Below are positions 33,238-41,774 of a stretch of 64,000 bases of DNA, piece by piece. The notes under the pieces were generated by a model. It did no database searches, was not told the DNA's origin, and was given only the letters and a program-made list of their open reading frames with translations. Within the stretch, counting starts at the first letter, position 1. Each line of letters opens with the position of its first letter. This DNA comes from Sphingomonas_R arantia (GTDB lineage Bacteria; Pseudomonadota; Alphaproteobacteria; Sphingomonadales; Sphingomonadaceae), in contig NZ_JBHUGS010000001.1 of NCBI RefSeq assembly GCF_042682045.1, forward strand, positions 310,001 to 374,000. The letters are read 5' to 3'. A program made the position numbers and the translations under genes.

Positions 33238-33468
33238 TCAGGCCCGCTCGATCCGGTAATTTTCGATCACCGTGTTGGCGAGCAGCTTGCGGCACATCGC
33301 GTCGATGTCCGCATCGCTGGTGCCGTCGGCGAGTTCGAGTTCGATCAGCTTGCCGACGCGGACGTCGCCGATGCCGGCGAACCCGAGCCCTTCGAGGGCG
33401 TGGGCGATGGCGCGTCCCTGCGGATCGAGGACACCGGTCTTGAGCGTGACGTGGATACGGGTTTTCAT
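33238..33468 (-). CDS. purS: Phosphoribosylformylglycinamidine synthase, PurS subunit
   Basis: A 76-aa protein with the PurS pattern: KTRIHVTLKTGVLDPQGRAI, then GFAGIGDVRVGKLIELEL and a C-terminal ANTVIENYRIE. PurS bridges PurQ and PurL in the multi-subunit FGAM synthase. It starts at the ATG that follows a divergent promoter region shared with the DUF1345 gene, and is co-transcribed with purQ. Confidence 0.95.
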   Translation of the reverse strand: MKTRIHVTLKTGVLDPQGRAIAHALEGLGFAGIGDVRVGKLIELELADGTSDADIDAMCRKLLANTVIENYRIERA

Positions 33469-33576
33469 GGCCTGCCTTCGGGCGGTTTCGCGCGCTCTAT
33501 GACGGGGCGCGCGGTTTGGGGCAAGATGCTTGGCGCAGAAGGTGGCGATCGGGTGCCACAAGGAAAGGCGGACGGG

Positions 33577-34221
33577 ATGCGCGGACTGGATTGGATGGGG
33601 CGGACGGTGGCGCCGCCGCGGTTCGTGCTGTTCGGTGTGCTGGCCGCGGTGGCGGTGCCGGTGGCGACGCTGCTGTTCGGCTGGCGACTGGGGATGATGG
33701 CGGGGTTCGACGTGGCGGGGGCGGCGTTCCTGCTGTCGACCGTGCCGCTGTTCGGGATGCGCGCCGGGGGCATGCGCGCGACGGCTAAGGTGAACGATGC
33801 GAACCGCGCCGCATTGCTGGCGATCACGCTGCTCGTCATGCTGGTCGTGCTGGTGTCGGTGGCGGCGGAACTGGCGCAGAAGGGCAGGCCGGACAGCGGA
33901 ACGGTGTGGCTGATCCTCGGGACGCTGGCGCTCGTCTGGGCGTTCAGCAACCTGGTGTTCGCGCTGCATTATGCGCATCTATTCTATCTGGCCGGGCACG
34001 ACGGGCGCGATCGGCAGGGGTTGCGATTTCCGGACACGGAGGAGCCGGATTATGGCGACTTCATGTATTTTTCCTGCACGTTGGGGATGACGTTCCAGAC
34101 GTCCGACGTGGAGATCGGCGCGCGGGCGATGCGGCGGGTGGTGCTGTTCCACTCGATCGCGGCGTTCGCGTTCAACCTGGGCGTGGTGGCGTTTACGATC
34201 AACGTGCTGGGGGGTGGGTAG
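33577..34221 (+). CDS. DUF1345-family membrane protein
   Basis: A 214-aa integral membrane protein with about five helices (FVLFGVLAAVAVPVATLLFG; LLAITLLVMLVVLVSVAAEL; FHSIAAFAFNLGVVAFTINV). The family signature is FALHYAHLFYL plus the loop EPDYGDFMYFSCTLGMTFQT, which resembles an ion-channel pore-like segment. The function of DUF1345 is unknown. Start chosen at ATG 33577 with AAGGAAAG upstream. Confidence 0.85.
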   Translation: MRGLDWMGRTVAPPRFVLFGVLAAVAVPVATLLFGWRLGMMAGFDVAGAAFLLSTVPLFGMRAGGMRATAKVNDANRAALLAITLLVMLVVLVSVAAELAQKGRPDSGTVWLILGTLALVWAFSNLVFALHYAHLFYLAGHDGRDRQGLRFPDTEEPDYGDFMYFSCTLGMTFQTSDVEIGARAMRRVVLFHSIAAFAFNLGVVAFTINVLGGG

Positions 34222-34260
34222 GGGGTTCCGACGCGTGTGGGGAGCGGACGGACTTTTTGG

Positions 34261-34370
34261 CCCCGCTCCTTCAGGGGAGGGGTTGGGGTGGGGCTGACCT
34301 ATTCGTCGTCGCAACGTTGTGGGTGAGGTGCTGTTGCCCCCACCCCAACCCCTCCCCTGAAGGAGAGGGG
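34261..34370. repeat. Palindromic repeat pair, family C variant
   Basis: CTCCTTCAGGGGAGGGGTTG and the inverted CAACCCCTCCCCTGAAGGAG flank about 45 bp. It sits between convergent genes (DUF1345 and cytochrome c) and could terminate both. Confidence 0.8.
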
Positions 34371-34386
34371 CTCAGAGAGAAGAAGC

Positions 34387-35088
34387 CTACTTCTCCTGCG
34401 CGCTGGTGCCGGAGGTTGCGGGGGCGGCTTCGCCGGCGATGTTGCCCTTGGGGCTCTTGGCGGCCTGCGCCTCGGTCTGGACGGTGGAGGCGCCGCCTTC
34501 CGGAGTGCTGGGAGCCGCGGAGGCGCCGGCGGCGGGGGCTGCGGCGGCAGCCTCGGCCGGGGCGGCGGGCATCGGCAGCGGGCTGTCGCTGGTCGAGTTC
34601 AGATAGGCGATCACGTTGGCGCGGTCCTCGGGCTTGCTGAGGCCGGCGAAGGTCATCTTCGTGCCGGGGGCATAGGCCTTCGGACTGGTGAGCCAGGCGT
34701 TGAGGTTGGCCCAGTCCCACACGCCGGGCTTGCCCTTCAGCGCGTCGGAATAGGGGAAACCGGCGACATGGCCGTGCGGCTTGTTGACCGAACCGTAGAG
34801 GTTGGGGCCGACGCCGTTGGGGCCGCCCTTCGCGTCCGTATGGCAGGCGGCGCATTTCTTGAAGACCTCGGCGCCCTTTTCGGGGCTGGCCGATGCGAGG
34901 TAGAATTCGATCGGCTTTTCGGCGGCGGCGGGGCCGGCACCTTCCTCCGCCTCGACACCCTCGACGACGTAGCCCATCTTTTCCGGGCGTTCGGCGTGGA
35001 AATATTCACCGGTCACGATCGACAGGCCAAGGGCGGCGATGCCCCCGAAGAGCACCCAGCCCGCGATGGTATTGCCGCGATCGTCCAT
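34387..35088 (-). CDS. Membrane-anchored class I c-type cytochrome
   Basis: A 233-aa protein. An uncleaved N-terminal anchor (TIAGWVLFGGIAALGLSIVT) leads to a single heme domain with CAACH and distal methionine in GTKMTFAGL, plus the GPNLYG loop typical of mitochondrial-type cytochrome c. This matches the CycM/c552 group, which carries electrons from the bc1 complex to terminal oxidases. The C-terminus is a disordered Ala/Pro/Thr tail of about 60 residues, longer than usual. Divergent from the prephenate dehydratase gene. Confidence 0.9.
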   Translation of the reverse strand: MDDRGNTIAGWVLFGGIAALGLSIVTGEYFHAERPEKMGYVVEGVEAEEGAGPAAAEKPIEFYLASASPEKGAEVFKKCAACHTDAKGGPNGVGPNLYGSVNKPHGHVAGFPYSDALKGKPGVWDWANLNAWLTSPKAYAPGTKMTFAGLSKPEDRANVIAYLNSTSDSPLPMPAAPAEAAAAAPAAGASAAPSTPEGGASTVQTEAQAAKSPKGNIAGEAAPATSGTSAQEK

Positions 35089-35222
35089 GCCGTGTGAAAC
35101 TCCCCTGCGTCGTGCCGTGCCCGATCATGACCGCGCCGGACCGCCGACCTTTAAGTGGCGAACCGCCGCATCGCAAGCATGCTTGCCGCTTGGCCGCCCG
35201 GACCGTAAGCGCGGGGGCGCCC

Positions 35223-36125
35223 ATGGAAAACTACCCCGCCCCCGCCCGAGCCCGCGTCGCCGCGATGACCGCCGCTTCCGCCGCCGCCCCCGACCGGACC
35301 GTCGCGTTCCAGGGCGCGCCGGGGGCCAATTCGCATATCGCGGCGATGACGGCGTTTCCGGACGGGCTACCGCTGCCGTGTTTTTCGTTCGAGGATGCGA
35401 TCGACGCGGTGCGCGAGGGGCGGGCCGACTGCGCAATGATCCCGATCGAAAATTCGCTGCACGGGCGGGTGGCGGACATTCATTTCCTGCTGCCCGAATC
35501 GGGGCTGGTCATCACCGGCGAGCATTTCATGCCGATCCGCTATTGCCTGATGGCACGCGCCGGCACCGCGCTGCCGGACGTGCGCGAGGCGGTGAGCCAT
35601 CCGCAGGCGCTGGGCCAGTGCCGCGACTGGTTGCGGACGCGCGGGATTCGGCCGGTGAGCTATCCCGATACGGCGGGTGCGGCGGCGCTGGTGGCGGAGG
35701 ATGGCGCGCCGGGTCAGGCGGCGATCGCGCCGGAGATGGCGGCGGGGCTGTACGGGCTGGAGGTGATCGCGCGCGGGCTGGAGGATGCGGACCATAACAT
35801 GACGCGGTTCGTGGTGCTGGCGCGCGGGGCGCCCGAGGGGGCGGACCTGAGCGGGCCGTGCATGACGACCCTGGTGTTCGAGGTGCGGAACGTGCCGGCG
35901 GCGCTGTACAAGGCGATGGGCGGGTTTGCGACCAACGGGATCAACATGACCAAGCTGGAAAGCTACCAGCGTGGCGGGAGCTTTGCGGCGACCGAATTCT
36001 ATTGCGACGTCGACGGGCGGCCGGACGATCCGGCGCTGGGGCGGGCGCTGGAGGAACTGGCGTTCCATACCAAGTGGATGCGGGTGCTGGGGACCTATCC
36101 GCAGGCGCGGGCCCGGGGGGATTAA
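35223..36125 (+). CDS. pheA: Prephenate dehydratase
   Basis: A 300-aa protein. The catalytic domain has VAFQGAPGANSHIAA, the DCAMIPIENSLHGRVADIH signature and SHPQALGQC; an ACT regulatory domain follows (TTLVFEVRNVPAALYKAMGG, then NMTKLESY). It decarboxylates and dehydrates prephenate to phenylpyruvate, the last-but-one step to phenylalanine, with Phe feedback through the ACT domain. It is monofunctional, without a chorismate mutase domain, as is normal in alphaproteobacteria. An internal ATG 14 codons on (MTAASAAAPDRT) is an alternative start. Confidence 0.95.
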   Translation: MENYPAPARARVAAMTAASAAAPDRTVAFQGAPGANSHIAAMTAFPDGLPLPCFSFEDAIDAVREGRADCAMIPIENSLHGRVADIHFLLPESGLVITGEHFMPIRYCLMARAGTALPDVREAVSHPQALGQCRDWLRTRGIRPVSYPDTAGAAALVAEDGAPGQAAIAPEMAAGLYGLEVIARGLEDADHNMTRFVVLARGAPEGADLSGPCMTTLVFEVRNVPAALYKAMGGFATNGINMTKLESYQRGGSFAATEFYCDVDGRPDDPALGRALEELAFHTKWMRVLGTYPQARARGD

Positions 36126-36155
36126 GGTGCTGCGCGGGGTTCATGAGAGCCTTTG

Positions 36156-36180
36156 ATCGACAGGCTCGAACCAAACGGGT
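36156..36180. repeat. Palindromic repeat, family A, half copy
   Basis: GATCGACAGGCTCGAACCAA plus ACGGG matches one arm of the family A palindrome; the other arm is degenerate (TTCATGAGAGCC). Confidence 0.7.
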
Positions 36181-36216
36181 CTGGAAGTAGACCGACCTGA
36201 ATCTATCGATCAGCGT

Positions 36217-37140
36217 TCAGCCATCCTGTTCTGCCAGCCAGCGCGCGAAGAGGGTGTGCGCCACGGCGTAGGGCGGCGGCGCGATGAAGCGCGCGCCGGG
36301 TTCGGCAGCAAGCGCGGCGCGGACGTCTTCGCGGGTGGCCCAGAAGGCGTCTTCCAGTTCGTGCTGGTCTATCTGCAGCGCGGCGTCGGCGACCGGGGCG
36401 ATGCAGGCGACCATGAGTTGCGAGGGGAAGGGCCAGGGCTGGCTGACGAGGTAGCGGACGCTGGTCGCGGCGACGCCGGCTTCCTCCGCCAGTTCGCGGG
36501 CGACGGCTTCCTCGATCGATTCGCCGACCTCCACGAAGCCGGCGAGTGCGGAGTAGCGACCCGTGGGCCAGCTGCGTTGGCGGCCGACGAGGACACAGCC
36601 GGCATGTTCGGCCAGCATGATGACGACCGGGTCGGTGCGCGGGAAATGTTCGGCGCGGCAGGCGGGGCAGCGGCGGCCCCAGCCGGCGCGGTAGAGCGCG
36701 GTGGGCGTGCCGCAATTCGCGCAGAAGCGGTGGCGGGCGTGCCAGTCGATCAGGCTGCGCGCCGCGGCGTAGGTGGCGGCCTGTGCCGGCTCGAGACGAT
36801 CGAGCATGCCGTTCAGCGCGGGGCTGCGCCGTGCGGCGTGGGGGACGGCGGGGGTGAGTGCGACGAAGCGGGGCACGCCGTCGATCAGGCCGAGCAGCGC
36901 CAGTTCGGCGTCCCACGCCGCCTCCGCCAGATGGCCCCAGTCGAGCGCGCCATCGGCGTCGAGCAGCGGATCGAGCCCCTCCATGCGCAGCAGGCAAGCG
37001 CGCGGATCGTTGAGCGCCTTCGTGATCGCGGCCGGGTCCTGTCGCCAGGCGTCGACGCGGTCGAGCGGGGAGCCGGTGAAGCCGGGGACGAGGCTGAAGT
37101 CGAGATGGGAGGGGCGGCGATCGGGGGGAATGTCGGTCAT
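36217..37140 (-). CDS. nudC: NAD(+)/NADH diphosphatase (Nudix hydrolase)
   Basis: A 307-aa protein with an N-terminal NUDIX-like domain, a four-cysteine zinc ribbon (CANCG, then CPAC), and the Nudix box GFVEVGESIEEAVARELAEE-AG. The NudC-specific motif SQPWPFPSQLM follows. It cleaves NAD(H) to NMN and AMP and can remove NAD caps from RNA in E. coli (family knowledge). Its ATG overlaps the mutY-like stop by 4 nt, so it is co-translated with that gene. Confidence 0.93.
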   Translation of the reverse strand: MTDIPPDRRPSHLDFSLVPGFTGSPLDRVDAWRQDPAAITKALNDPRACLLRMEGLDPLLDADGALDWGHLAEAAWDAELALLGLIDGVPRFVALTPAVPHAARRSPALNGMLDRLEPAQAATYAAARSLIDWHARHRFCANCGTPTALYRAGWGRRCPACRAEHFPRTDPVVIMLAEHAGCVLVGRQRSWPTGRYSALAGFVEVGESIEEAVARELAEEAGVAATSVRYLVSQPWPFPSQLMVACIAPVADAALQIDQHELEDAFWATREDVRAALAAEPGARFIAPPPYAVAHTLFARWLAEQDG

Positions 37141-38213
37141 CGCGGCGACTCCATGGCCAGGGTGGCGGCCTTTGCGAACAGGGTGGGCAGGCCGGCGTCG
37201 GCGAGGGTGGCGCGCGGCCACCAGACGCCGTCGTGCTCCGGCGCGATATCGCGGATCACGACCGTGCGGAAGACGGTGAGCGTCAGGCGGAAATGGGTGA
37301 AGACGTGCGTGACGGTGCCGGGCAGCGCGGTCCAGTCCGCCTGGAGCGGGGGCGGATCGTCGGGCGGCGTGTCGGTCCACTCGCCGGTCGGCAGCGCGCG
37401 CATGCCGCCGAGCAGCCCGCGCGCCGGGCGGCGGACGAGCAGGACGGTGTCGCCGCGCTCGATCCACCAGATCGCGCCGTGGCGTTCGGGGCGGACGGTC
37501 TTGGCGGCCTTGATCGGGAAGCGTGCGGGGTCGGCGGTGTGGACCGCGGCGCATCGCTCGCGCAGCGGACAGATCGCGCAGGCCGGGCGGCGCGGGGTGC
37601 AGATGGTGGCACCCAGGTCCATCATGGCCTGCGCGAAATCGCCGGCGCGGGCGTCCGGGGTGATGGTGTCGGTGGCGGCGCGGATCGCGGGGCGCGCGGC
37701 GGGCAGCGGCTGTTCGATCGCGAACAGCCGGGTGACGACGCGTTCGACATTGCCGTCGACCACCACCGCCCGCCGGCCGAACGCGATCGCGGCGACCGCG
37801 GCGGCGGTGTAGGCCCCGACGCCGGGCAATGCGCGCAAGGCGGCCTCGGTATCGGGGAAGCGGCCGCCGTGATCGGCGACGACGGCGCGGGCGCAGGCGA
37901 GCAGGTTGCGGGCGCGGGCATAATAGCCGAGCCCGGCCCAGGCGGCCATCAGGTCGGCATCGTCGGCCGCCGCCAGATCAGCGACGGTCGGCCAGCGCGT
38001 GGTGAAGCGCAGGAACGCCGCCTTCACCGCGGCGACCGTGGTCTGTTGCAGCATCACCTCCGACAGCCAGACGCGGTAGGGATCGGGTGCTGGCGTGCCG
38101 GGGGCCGCGCGCCAGGGCAGCGTACGGTGGTGCGCGTCGTACCAGGCGAGGAGGGTGGCGGAAATATCAGTGCCGCGATCGACGGGCGGAACGACGGACA
38201 TATCGACGGGCAT
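37137..38213 (-). CDS. mutY: Adenine DNA glycosylase
   Basis: A 358-aa protein. The HhH-GPD domain includes LSEVMLQQTTVAAVKAAF (catalytic Glu), GLGYYARARNLLACA, the hairpin LPGVGAYTAAAVAAIAFG and catalytic Asp in VVDGNVERVV. An iron-sulfur loop follows (C-x6-C-x2-C-x5-C: CTPRRPACAICPLRERC), then a C-terminal Nudix-like 8-oxoG recognition domain. It removes adenine opposite 8-oxoguanine. The start is uncertain between 38213 and 38201; a longer frame overlaps the divergent dciA start. Confidence 0.95.
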   Translation of the reverse strand: MPVDMSVVPPVDRGTDISATLLAWYDAHHRTLPWRAAPGTPAPDPYRVWLSEVMLQQTTVAAVKAAFLRFTTRWPTVADLAAADDADLMAAWAGLGYYARARNLLACARAVVADHGGRFPDTEAALRALPGVGAYTAAAVAAIAFGRRAVVVDGNVERVVTRLFAIEQPLPAARPAIRAATDTITPDARAGDFAQAMMDLGATICTPRRPACAICPLRERCAAVHTADPARFPIKAAKTVRPERHGAIWWIERGDTVLLVRRPARGLLGGMRALPTGEWTDTPPDDPPPLQADWTALPGTVTHVFTHFRLTLTVFRTVVIRDIAPEHDGVWWPRATLADAGLPTLFAKAATLAMESPR

Positions 38214-38239
38214 GGGGCCGCTATGGCATGGAGCGGGGG

Positions 38240-38830
38240 ATGACGGAACCAGAGACACCCGCGCCCGCGCCGAAGCCGGTCAAGCCGCGCGCCGCAGCGA
38301 AGGCGAAGCCGGCCGTCGTGCCGGAGCGCAAGCGCGGCGGTGCGGCGCGGGCGGTGGCGGACATGCTGCCCGACGTGGGCCGTGCCGCGTTCCGGCGGTT
38401 CGGGTTCGTCCAGTCGTCGGTCGTGACGCGCTGGCCCGAGATCGTCGGCGAGCGCTATGCCGGCGTGTCGAGCCCCGAATCGATCCGGTTTCCGCACGGT
38501 GCGCGGTCCGAAGGCGTGCTGACCCTGGTCGTCGAGGGCGCGCATGCGGTGATGATGCAGCATGTGGCGCCCGCGATCGTCGAGCGCGTGAACCGGTTCT
38601 TCGGATATCCCGCGGTAGCGCGGATCGCGATCCGCCAGGGTGCGGCGGTGCGGCGCCCGGCACCCGCGAAGCTGCGGCCGGCGGTGGCGGTGTCTACCGA
38701 GATCGGCGACAGCCTGCGCGCGATCGCGGATCCGGAATTGCGCGCATGCCTCGCCGGGCTGGCCGGGGCGCTGGCGACGTCGAACGGGCCGCCGGTGATG
38801 GACATTCCGGTGATGGGAAAGGTGCGGTGA
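38240..38830 (+). CDS. dciA: DUF721/DciA-family protein
   Basis: A 196-aa protein with an Ala/Pro/Lys-rich N-terminus and a DUF721 core (VQSSVVTRWPEIVGERYAGV; GVLTLVVEGAHAVMMQHVAP; ERVNRFFGYPAVARI). In alphaproteobacteria this family supplies DciA, the ancestral helper that loads the DnaB replicative helicase. GGAG 6 nt before the ATG sets the start. It diverges from mutY across only about 26 bp. The gene end overlaps the following DsbA-like gene region. Confidence 0.8.
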   Translation: MTEPETPAPAPKPVKPRAAAKAKPAVVPERKRGGAARAVADMLPDVGRAAFRRFGFVQSSVVTRWPEIVGERYAGVSSPESIRFPHGARSEGVLTLVVEGAHAVMMQHVAPAIVERVNRFFGYPAVARIAIRQGAAVRRPAPAKLRPAVAVSTEIGDSLRAIADPELRACLAGLAGALATSNGPPVMDIPVMGKVR

Positions 38831-38832
38831 GC

Positions 38833-39576
38833 ATGGAGATTCGGCGATCTCGGGGACAATCCGCGTTGCGCGGTGCGGCGGCCGGGCTGGCGATGCTGGC
38901 GGCGGTCGGGGGCGGCGGGCTGGTGGCGGGTGCGGGCGCGGCTCCGGCGAAACGCGCGGCGGTCGACTGGACGCGGACGATCGCGACTACGCCGGCCGGG
39001 ACCTATGTGATGGGCAATCCGCGCGCGAAGGTAAAGCTGGTCGAGTATCTCTCGCTGACCTGTTCGCACTGCGCGGCGTTCGCGGCGGAGGGGATGCCGG
39101 CGTTGAAGCGCGACTATATCGCGCGCGGGCTGGTGAGCCTGGAGGTGCGCAATTCGGTGCGCGACGGGTTCGATTTCGCGGGCGTGCTGCTCAGCCGCTG
39201 CGCGGGGCCGGCGGGCTATTTCCCGGCGAGCGAGCGGATCCTGGCGACGCAGGCGGACTGGCTGCCCAAGGCGCAGGTGTATTTCGATACGCAGGTCGGG
39301 CGGCCGGCGGACCCCAACGGCGCCGCGACGCTGACCGCGATGGCGCGGGCCGCCGGGTTCGACCGCCAAGCGCAGGCGCGGGGCATGTCCCCGGCGCGGG
39401 TCGCGGCGTGTCTTGCCGACCGGAAACAGACCGCGATCGTCGCGGCGATGACCGACGAGGCGTTCAACAAGCGGCGCATCACCGGCACGCCGACATTCCT
39501 GATCAACGGCGCGATCGTGCCGGCGACGAGCAACTGGGCCACGTTGCAGCCCAGGCTCGCCGCCGCGGTCCGCTGA
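38833..39576 (+). CDS. DsbA-family thiol-disulfide protein 1
   Basis: A 247-aa periplasmic protein. The N-terminal hydrophobic stretch (GLAMLAAVGGGGLVAGAGA) is a signal peptide, and the thioredoxin-fold domain has CSHC in SLTCSHCAAFAAEG and the cis-Pro segment TGTPTFLING. It is most like DsbA/DsbC-related thioredoxin_4 proteins that oxidise or isomerise exported proteins. An overlapping GTG at 38827 is an alternative start (GTGA with the dciA stop). It is followed by a second family member 27 nt on. Confidence 0.85.
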   Translation: MEIRRSRGQSALRGAAAGLAMLAAVGGGGLVAGAGAAPAKRAAVDWTRTIATTPAGTYVMGNPRAKVKLVEYLSLTCSHCAAFAAEGMPALKRDYIARGLVSLEVRNSVRDGFDFAGVLLSRCAGPAGYFPASERILATQADWLPKAQVYFDTQVGRPADPNGAATLTAMARAAGFDRQAQARGMSPARVAACLADRKQTAIVAAMTDEAFNKRRITGTPTFLINGAIVPATSNWATLQPRLAAAVR

Positions 39577-39603
39577 CATTTTTTTTCTTCGGAGAACCTT
39601 GAG

Positions 39604-40371
39604 ATGATGACCCGCACCCTCCTCGCCCTCGGGCTTTCGACGCTGGCGCTGACCGCATGCGGCAGCAAGGACGCCGGCAACAGCGCGGGCAACGCGACCG
39701 CTTCGGTCGAGGCGCCCGCAACGCCGGTGGCACCGGTCGCAGCGCCGGCCGGTGGCGACTGGACGCAGACCGTGTCCAAGACGCCCGACGGCGGGTTCCG
39801 GATGGGCAACCCGGACGCGCCGGTGAAACTGGTCGAGTATGGCGCGCTGAGCTGTTCGCACTGCGCGGTGTTCGAGAAGGAGGGCCTGCCCGAGCTCAAG
39901 GCGCAGTTCATCGCGCCGGGCAAGGTCAGCTATGAATTCCGCAACTACATGCTGAACGTGCTCGACGTGCCGGCCGCGCTGCTGACGCGGTGCCGCGGAG
40001 CGGAGCCGTATTTCCAGTTGAGCCAGCAGATGTTCGAGAACCAGATGATGCTGTTCGATGCGGTGAAGGGCATGACCGAGGCGGAGCAGACCCAGATGCA
40101 GGCGATGCCGCCGCAGACGCAGTTCTTGGCATGGGGCAAGAAGCTGGGCCTGATCGACTTCTTCCGCGCGCGCGGCATTCCGGAGGCGGCGGCGACCAAG
40201 TGCCTGACCGATACCGCCGCGGTCGACGAACTGGGCAAGATGAGCGCGCGTGCGACGAGCGAGTTCAACCTGCAGGGGACGCCGACGTTTTTGATTGCGA
40301 ACAAGCCGGTGCCGAACGTGGCGGATTGGGCTGCGTTGAAGCCGGTGCTGACGAAGGCTGTCGGGGCCTGA
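39604..40371 (+). CDS. DsbA-family lipoprotein 2
   Basis: A 255-aa paralogue of the previous gene. The signal peptide ends in a lipobox (LSTLALTAC), so it should be lipid-anchored; a disordered Ala/Pro linker leads to the thioredoxin fold with CSHC (GALSCSHCAVFEKEG) and the cis-Pro motif QGTPTFLIANKPV. The two proteins share a WT-T-TP-G--MGNP-A--KLVEY arrangement, showing tandem duplication with one copy soluble and one lipidated. Probably an oxidase pair in the periplasm. Confidence 0.88.
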   Translation: MMTRTLLALGLSTLALTACGSKDAGNSAGNATASVEAPATPVAPVAAPAGGDWTQTVSKTPDGGFRMGNPDAPVKLVEYGALSCSHCAVFEKEGLPELKAQFIAPGKVSYEFRNYMLNVLDVPAALLTRCRGAEPYFQLSQQMFENQMMLFDAVKGMTEAEQTQMQAMPPQTQFLAWGKKLGLIDFFRARGIPEAAATKCLTDTAAVDELGKMSARATSEFNLQGTPTFLIANKPVPNVADWAALKPVLTKAVGA

Positions 40372-40435
40372 GGGGTTGGGGGGGGGGCTTTGCGGGCCCC
40401 CCGCGGCTCTGTGAATACCCATATCGTTTTGCCTG

Positions 40436-40780
40436 AGTAGGGGCTGAGCGTAGTCGAACACCCGTATCGAAGGCTGCATGCAGTGCTTCGATACGCGCCC
40501 TCGGTACGCGCCGAGGGGCGCTACTCGGTCGCTACTCAGCACGAGCGGGTGGGGCGTGGTGGAGGTGTGGGCTTTCCGCCGGGCTGGCCTTTCCTTTTCC
40601 CCTCCCGTTCGGTTCGAGCTTGTCGAGAACTGCGCGAGTTCTCGACAGGCTCGAACCGAACGGGGTGGGGTGGGTTCTCGACAAGCTCGAACCGAACGGA
40701 NCTGTCGTCCTGTGCAGATATGTCGGCGTCTCGACTGCGCTCGACGGGGCCCTCGACTTCGCTCGGGATGGGCGGGTTAG
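40436..40780. repeat. Cluster of dispersed repeats with one undetermined base
   Basis: The 500-bp gap before the aldo/keto reductase holds a block with CTTCGATACGCGCCCTCGGT, three arms of family A (40603-40630, 40638-40665, 40674-40699; here with CCGAACGG) and a family B block at 40734-40778. Position 40701 is an N right after the third arm, which suggests the assembly was ambiguous inside the repeat. No gene is seen here. Confidence 0.8.
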
Positions 40781-40871
40781 GGCATGGGTCATCCCGCGAC
40801 CGACGCGACGGGCGGTGCATCCCATTGTTCGGGCGGGGCGTTTGGTCGGTAACCGAACAGGAGCATCCGTA

Positions 40872-41693
40872 ATGACAGAGCAGCCCAGCATTTCCCTGAA
40901 CGACGGACGGTCGATGCCGCAGATCGGGTTGGGGACGTATCAGATCCCGGACGGGGACACCGCAGGCGTGGTGCAGGCGGCGATCGATGCCGGATACCGC
41001 GCGGTCGATACCGCGGCGATCTATGGCAACGAAGCGGGCACCGGGGCGGGCGTGCGGGCGCGGGATGAGACGATCTTCGTGACGTCCAAGCTGTGGCGCG
41101 ACGATTTTGGGTATGACGCGGCGCTGAAGGGGTTCGAGAAGAGCTTCGACCGGCTGGGGCTCGACTGGGTCGACCTCTATCTGCTGCACTGGCCGTTCGT
41201 CGAGGAGACGCGGTTCGTCGAGACGTGGAAGGCGCTCGTGCGGTTGCGCGAGGAAGGGCGCGTGAAGTCGATCGGGGTGTCGAACTTCACGATGGATCAT
41301 CTGGAGCGAATCATCCACGACACGGGCGTGGTGCCGGCGGTGAACCAGATCGAGTTGCATCCGAGTTTCCAGCAGGTCGAGCTGCGCGCCTATCATGACG
41401 AGAACCACATCGTGACGACGAGCTGGAGCCCGCTGGGGCAGGGCGCGGCGCTGGCCGATCCGGCGATCACCGCGATCGCGGAAAAGCACGGCAAGACGCC
41501 GGCGCAGGTCGTGCTGCGCTGGCATATCGAGGCGGGGCTGACGGTGATCCCGAAGACGACCAACCCGGCGCGGCTGGCGGAGAATTTCGCGATCTTCGAC
41601 TTCGCGCTGGATGCCGACGACGAGCGCGCGATCGCGGCGCTGGATCGACGCGACGGGCGGATCGGGCCGGATCCGACGACGTTTGCCGGATGA
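40872..41693 (+). CDS. Aldo/keto reductase
   Basis: A 273-aa (beta/alpha)8 NADPH-dependent oxidoreductase. Catalytic tetrad: Asp in AVDTAAIYGNE with Tyr four residues on, Lys in VTSKLW, His in LYLLHWP. The AKR signatures GVSNFTMDHLERII and VIPKTTNPARLAENF (NADPH binding) are also present. It is closest in type to 2,5-diketo-D-gluconate reductase-like (AKR5) enzymes. The physiological carbonyl substrate is not deducible. Confidence 0.92.
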   Translation: MTEQPSISLNDGRSMPQIGLGTYQIPDGDTAGVVQAAIDAGYRAVDTAAIYGNEAGTGAGVRARDETIFVTSKLWRDDFGYDAALKGFEKSFDRLGLDWVDLYLLHWPFVEETRFVETWKALVRLREEGRVKSIGVSNFTMDHLERIIHDTGVVPAVNQIELHPSFQQVELRAYHDENHIVTTSWSPLGQGAALADPAITAIAEKHGKTPAQVVLRWHIEAGLTVIPKTTNPARLAENFAIFDFALDADDERAIAALDRRDGRIGPDPTTFAG

Positions 41694-41714
41694 TGGGTTC
41701 GGGCCTGGCGGGGA

Positions 41715-41741
41715 GTTCTCGACAGGCTCGAACCAAACGGG
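41715..41741. repeat. Palindromic repeat, family A, single arm
   Basis: GTTCTCGACAGGCTCGAACC followed by AAACGGG, between the convergent aldo/keto reductase and UdgX genes. Confidence 0.75.
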
Positions 41742-41774
41742 TTGGGGGATGGGGTGACCTCGGGGCGTGACGGT

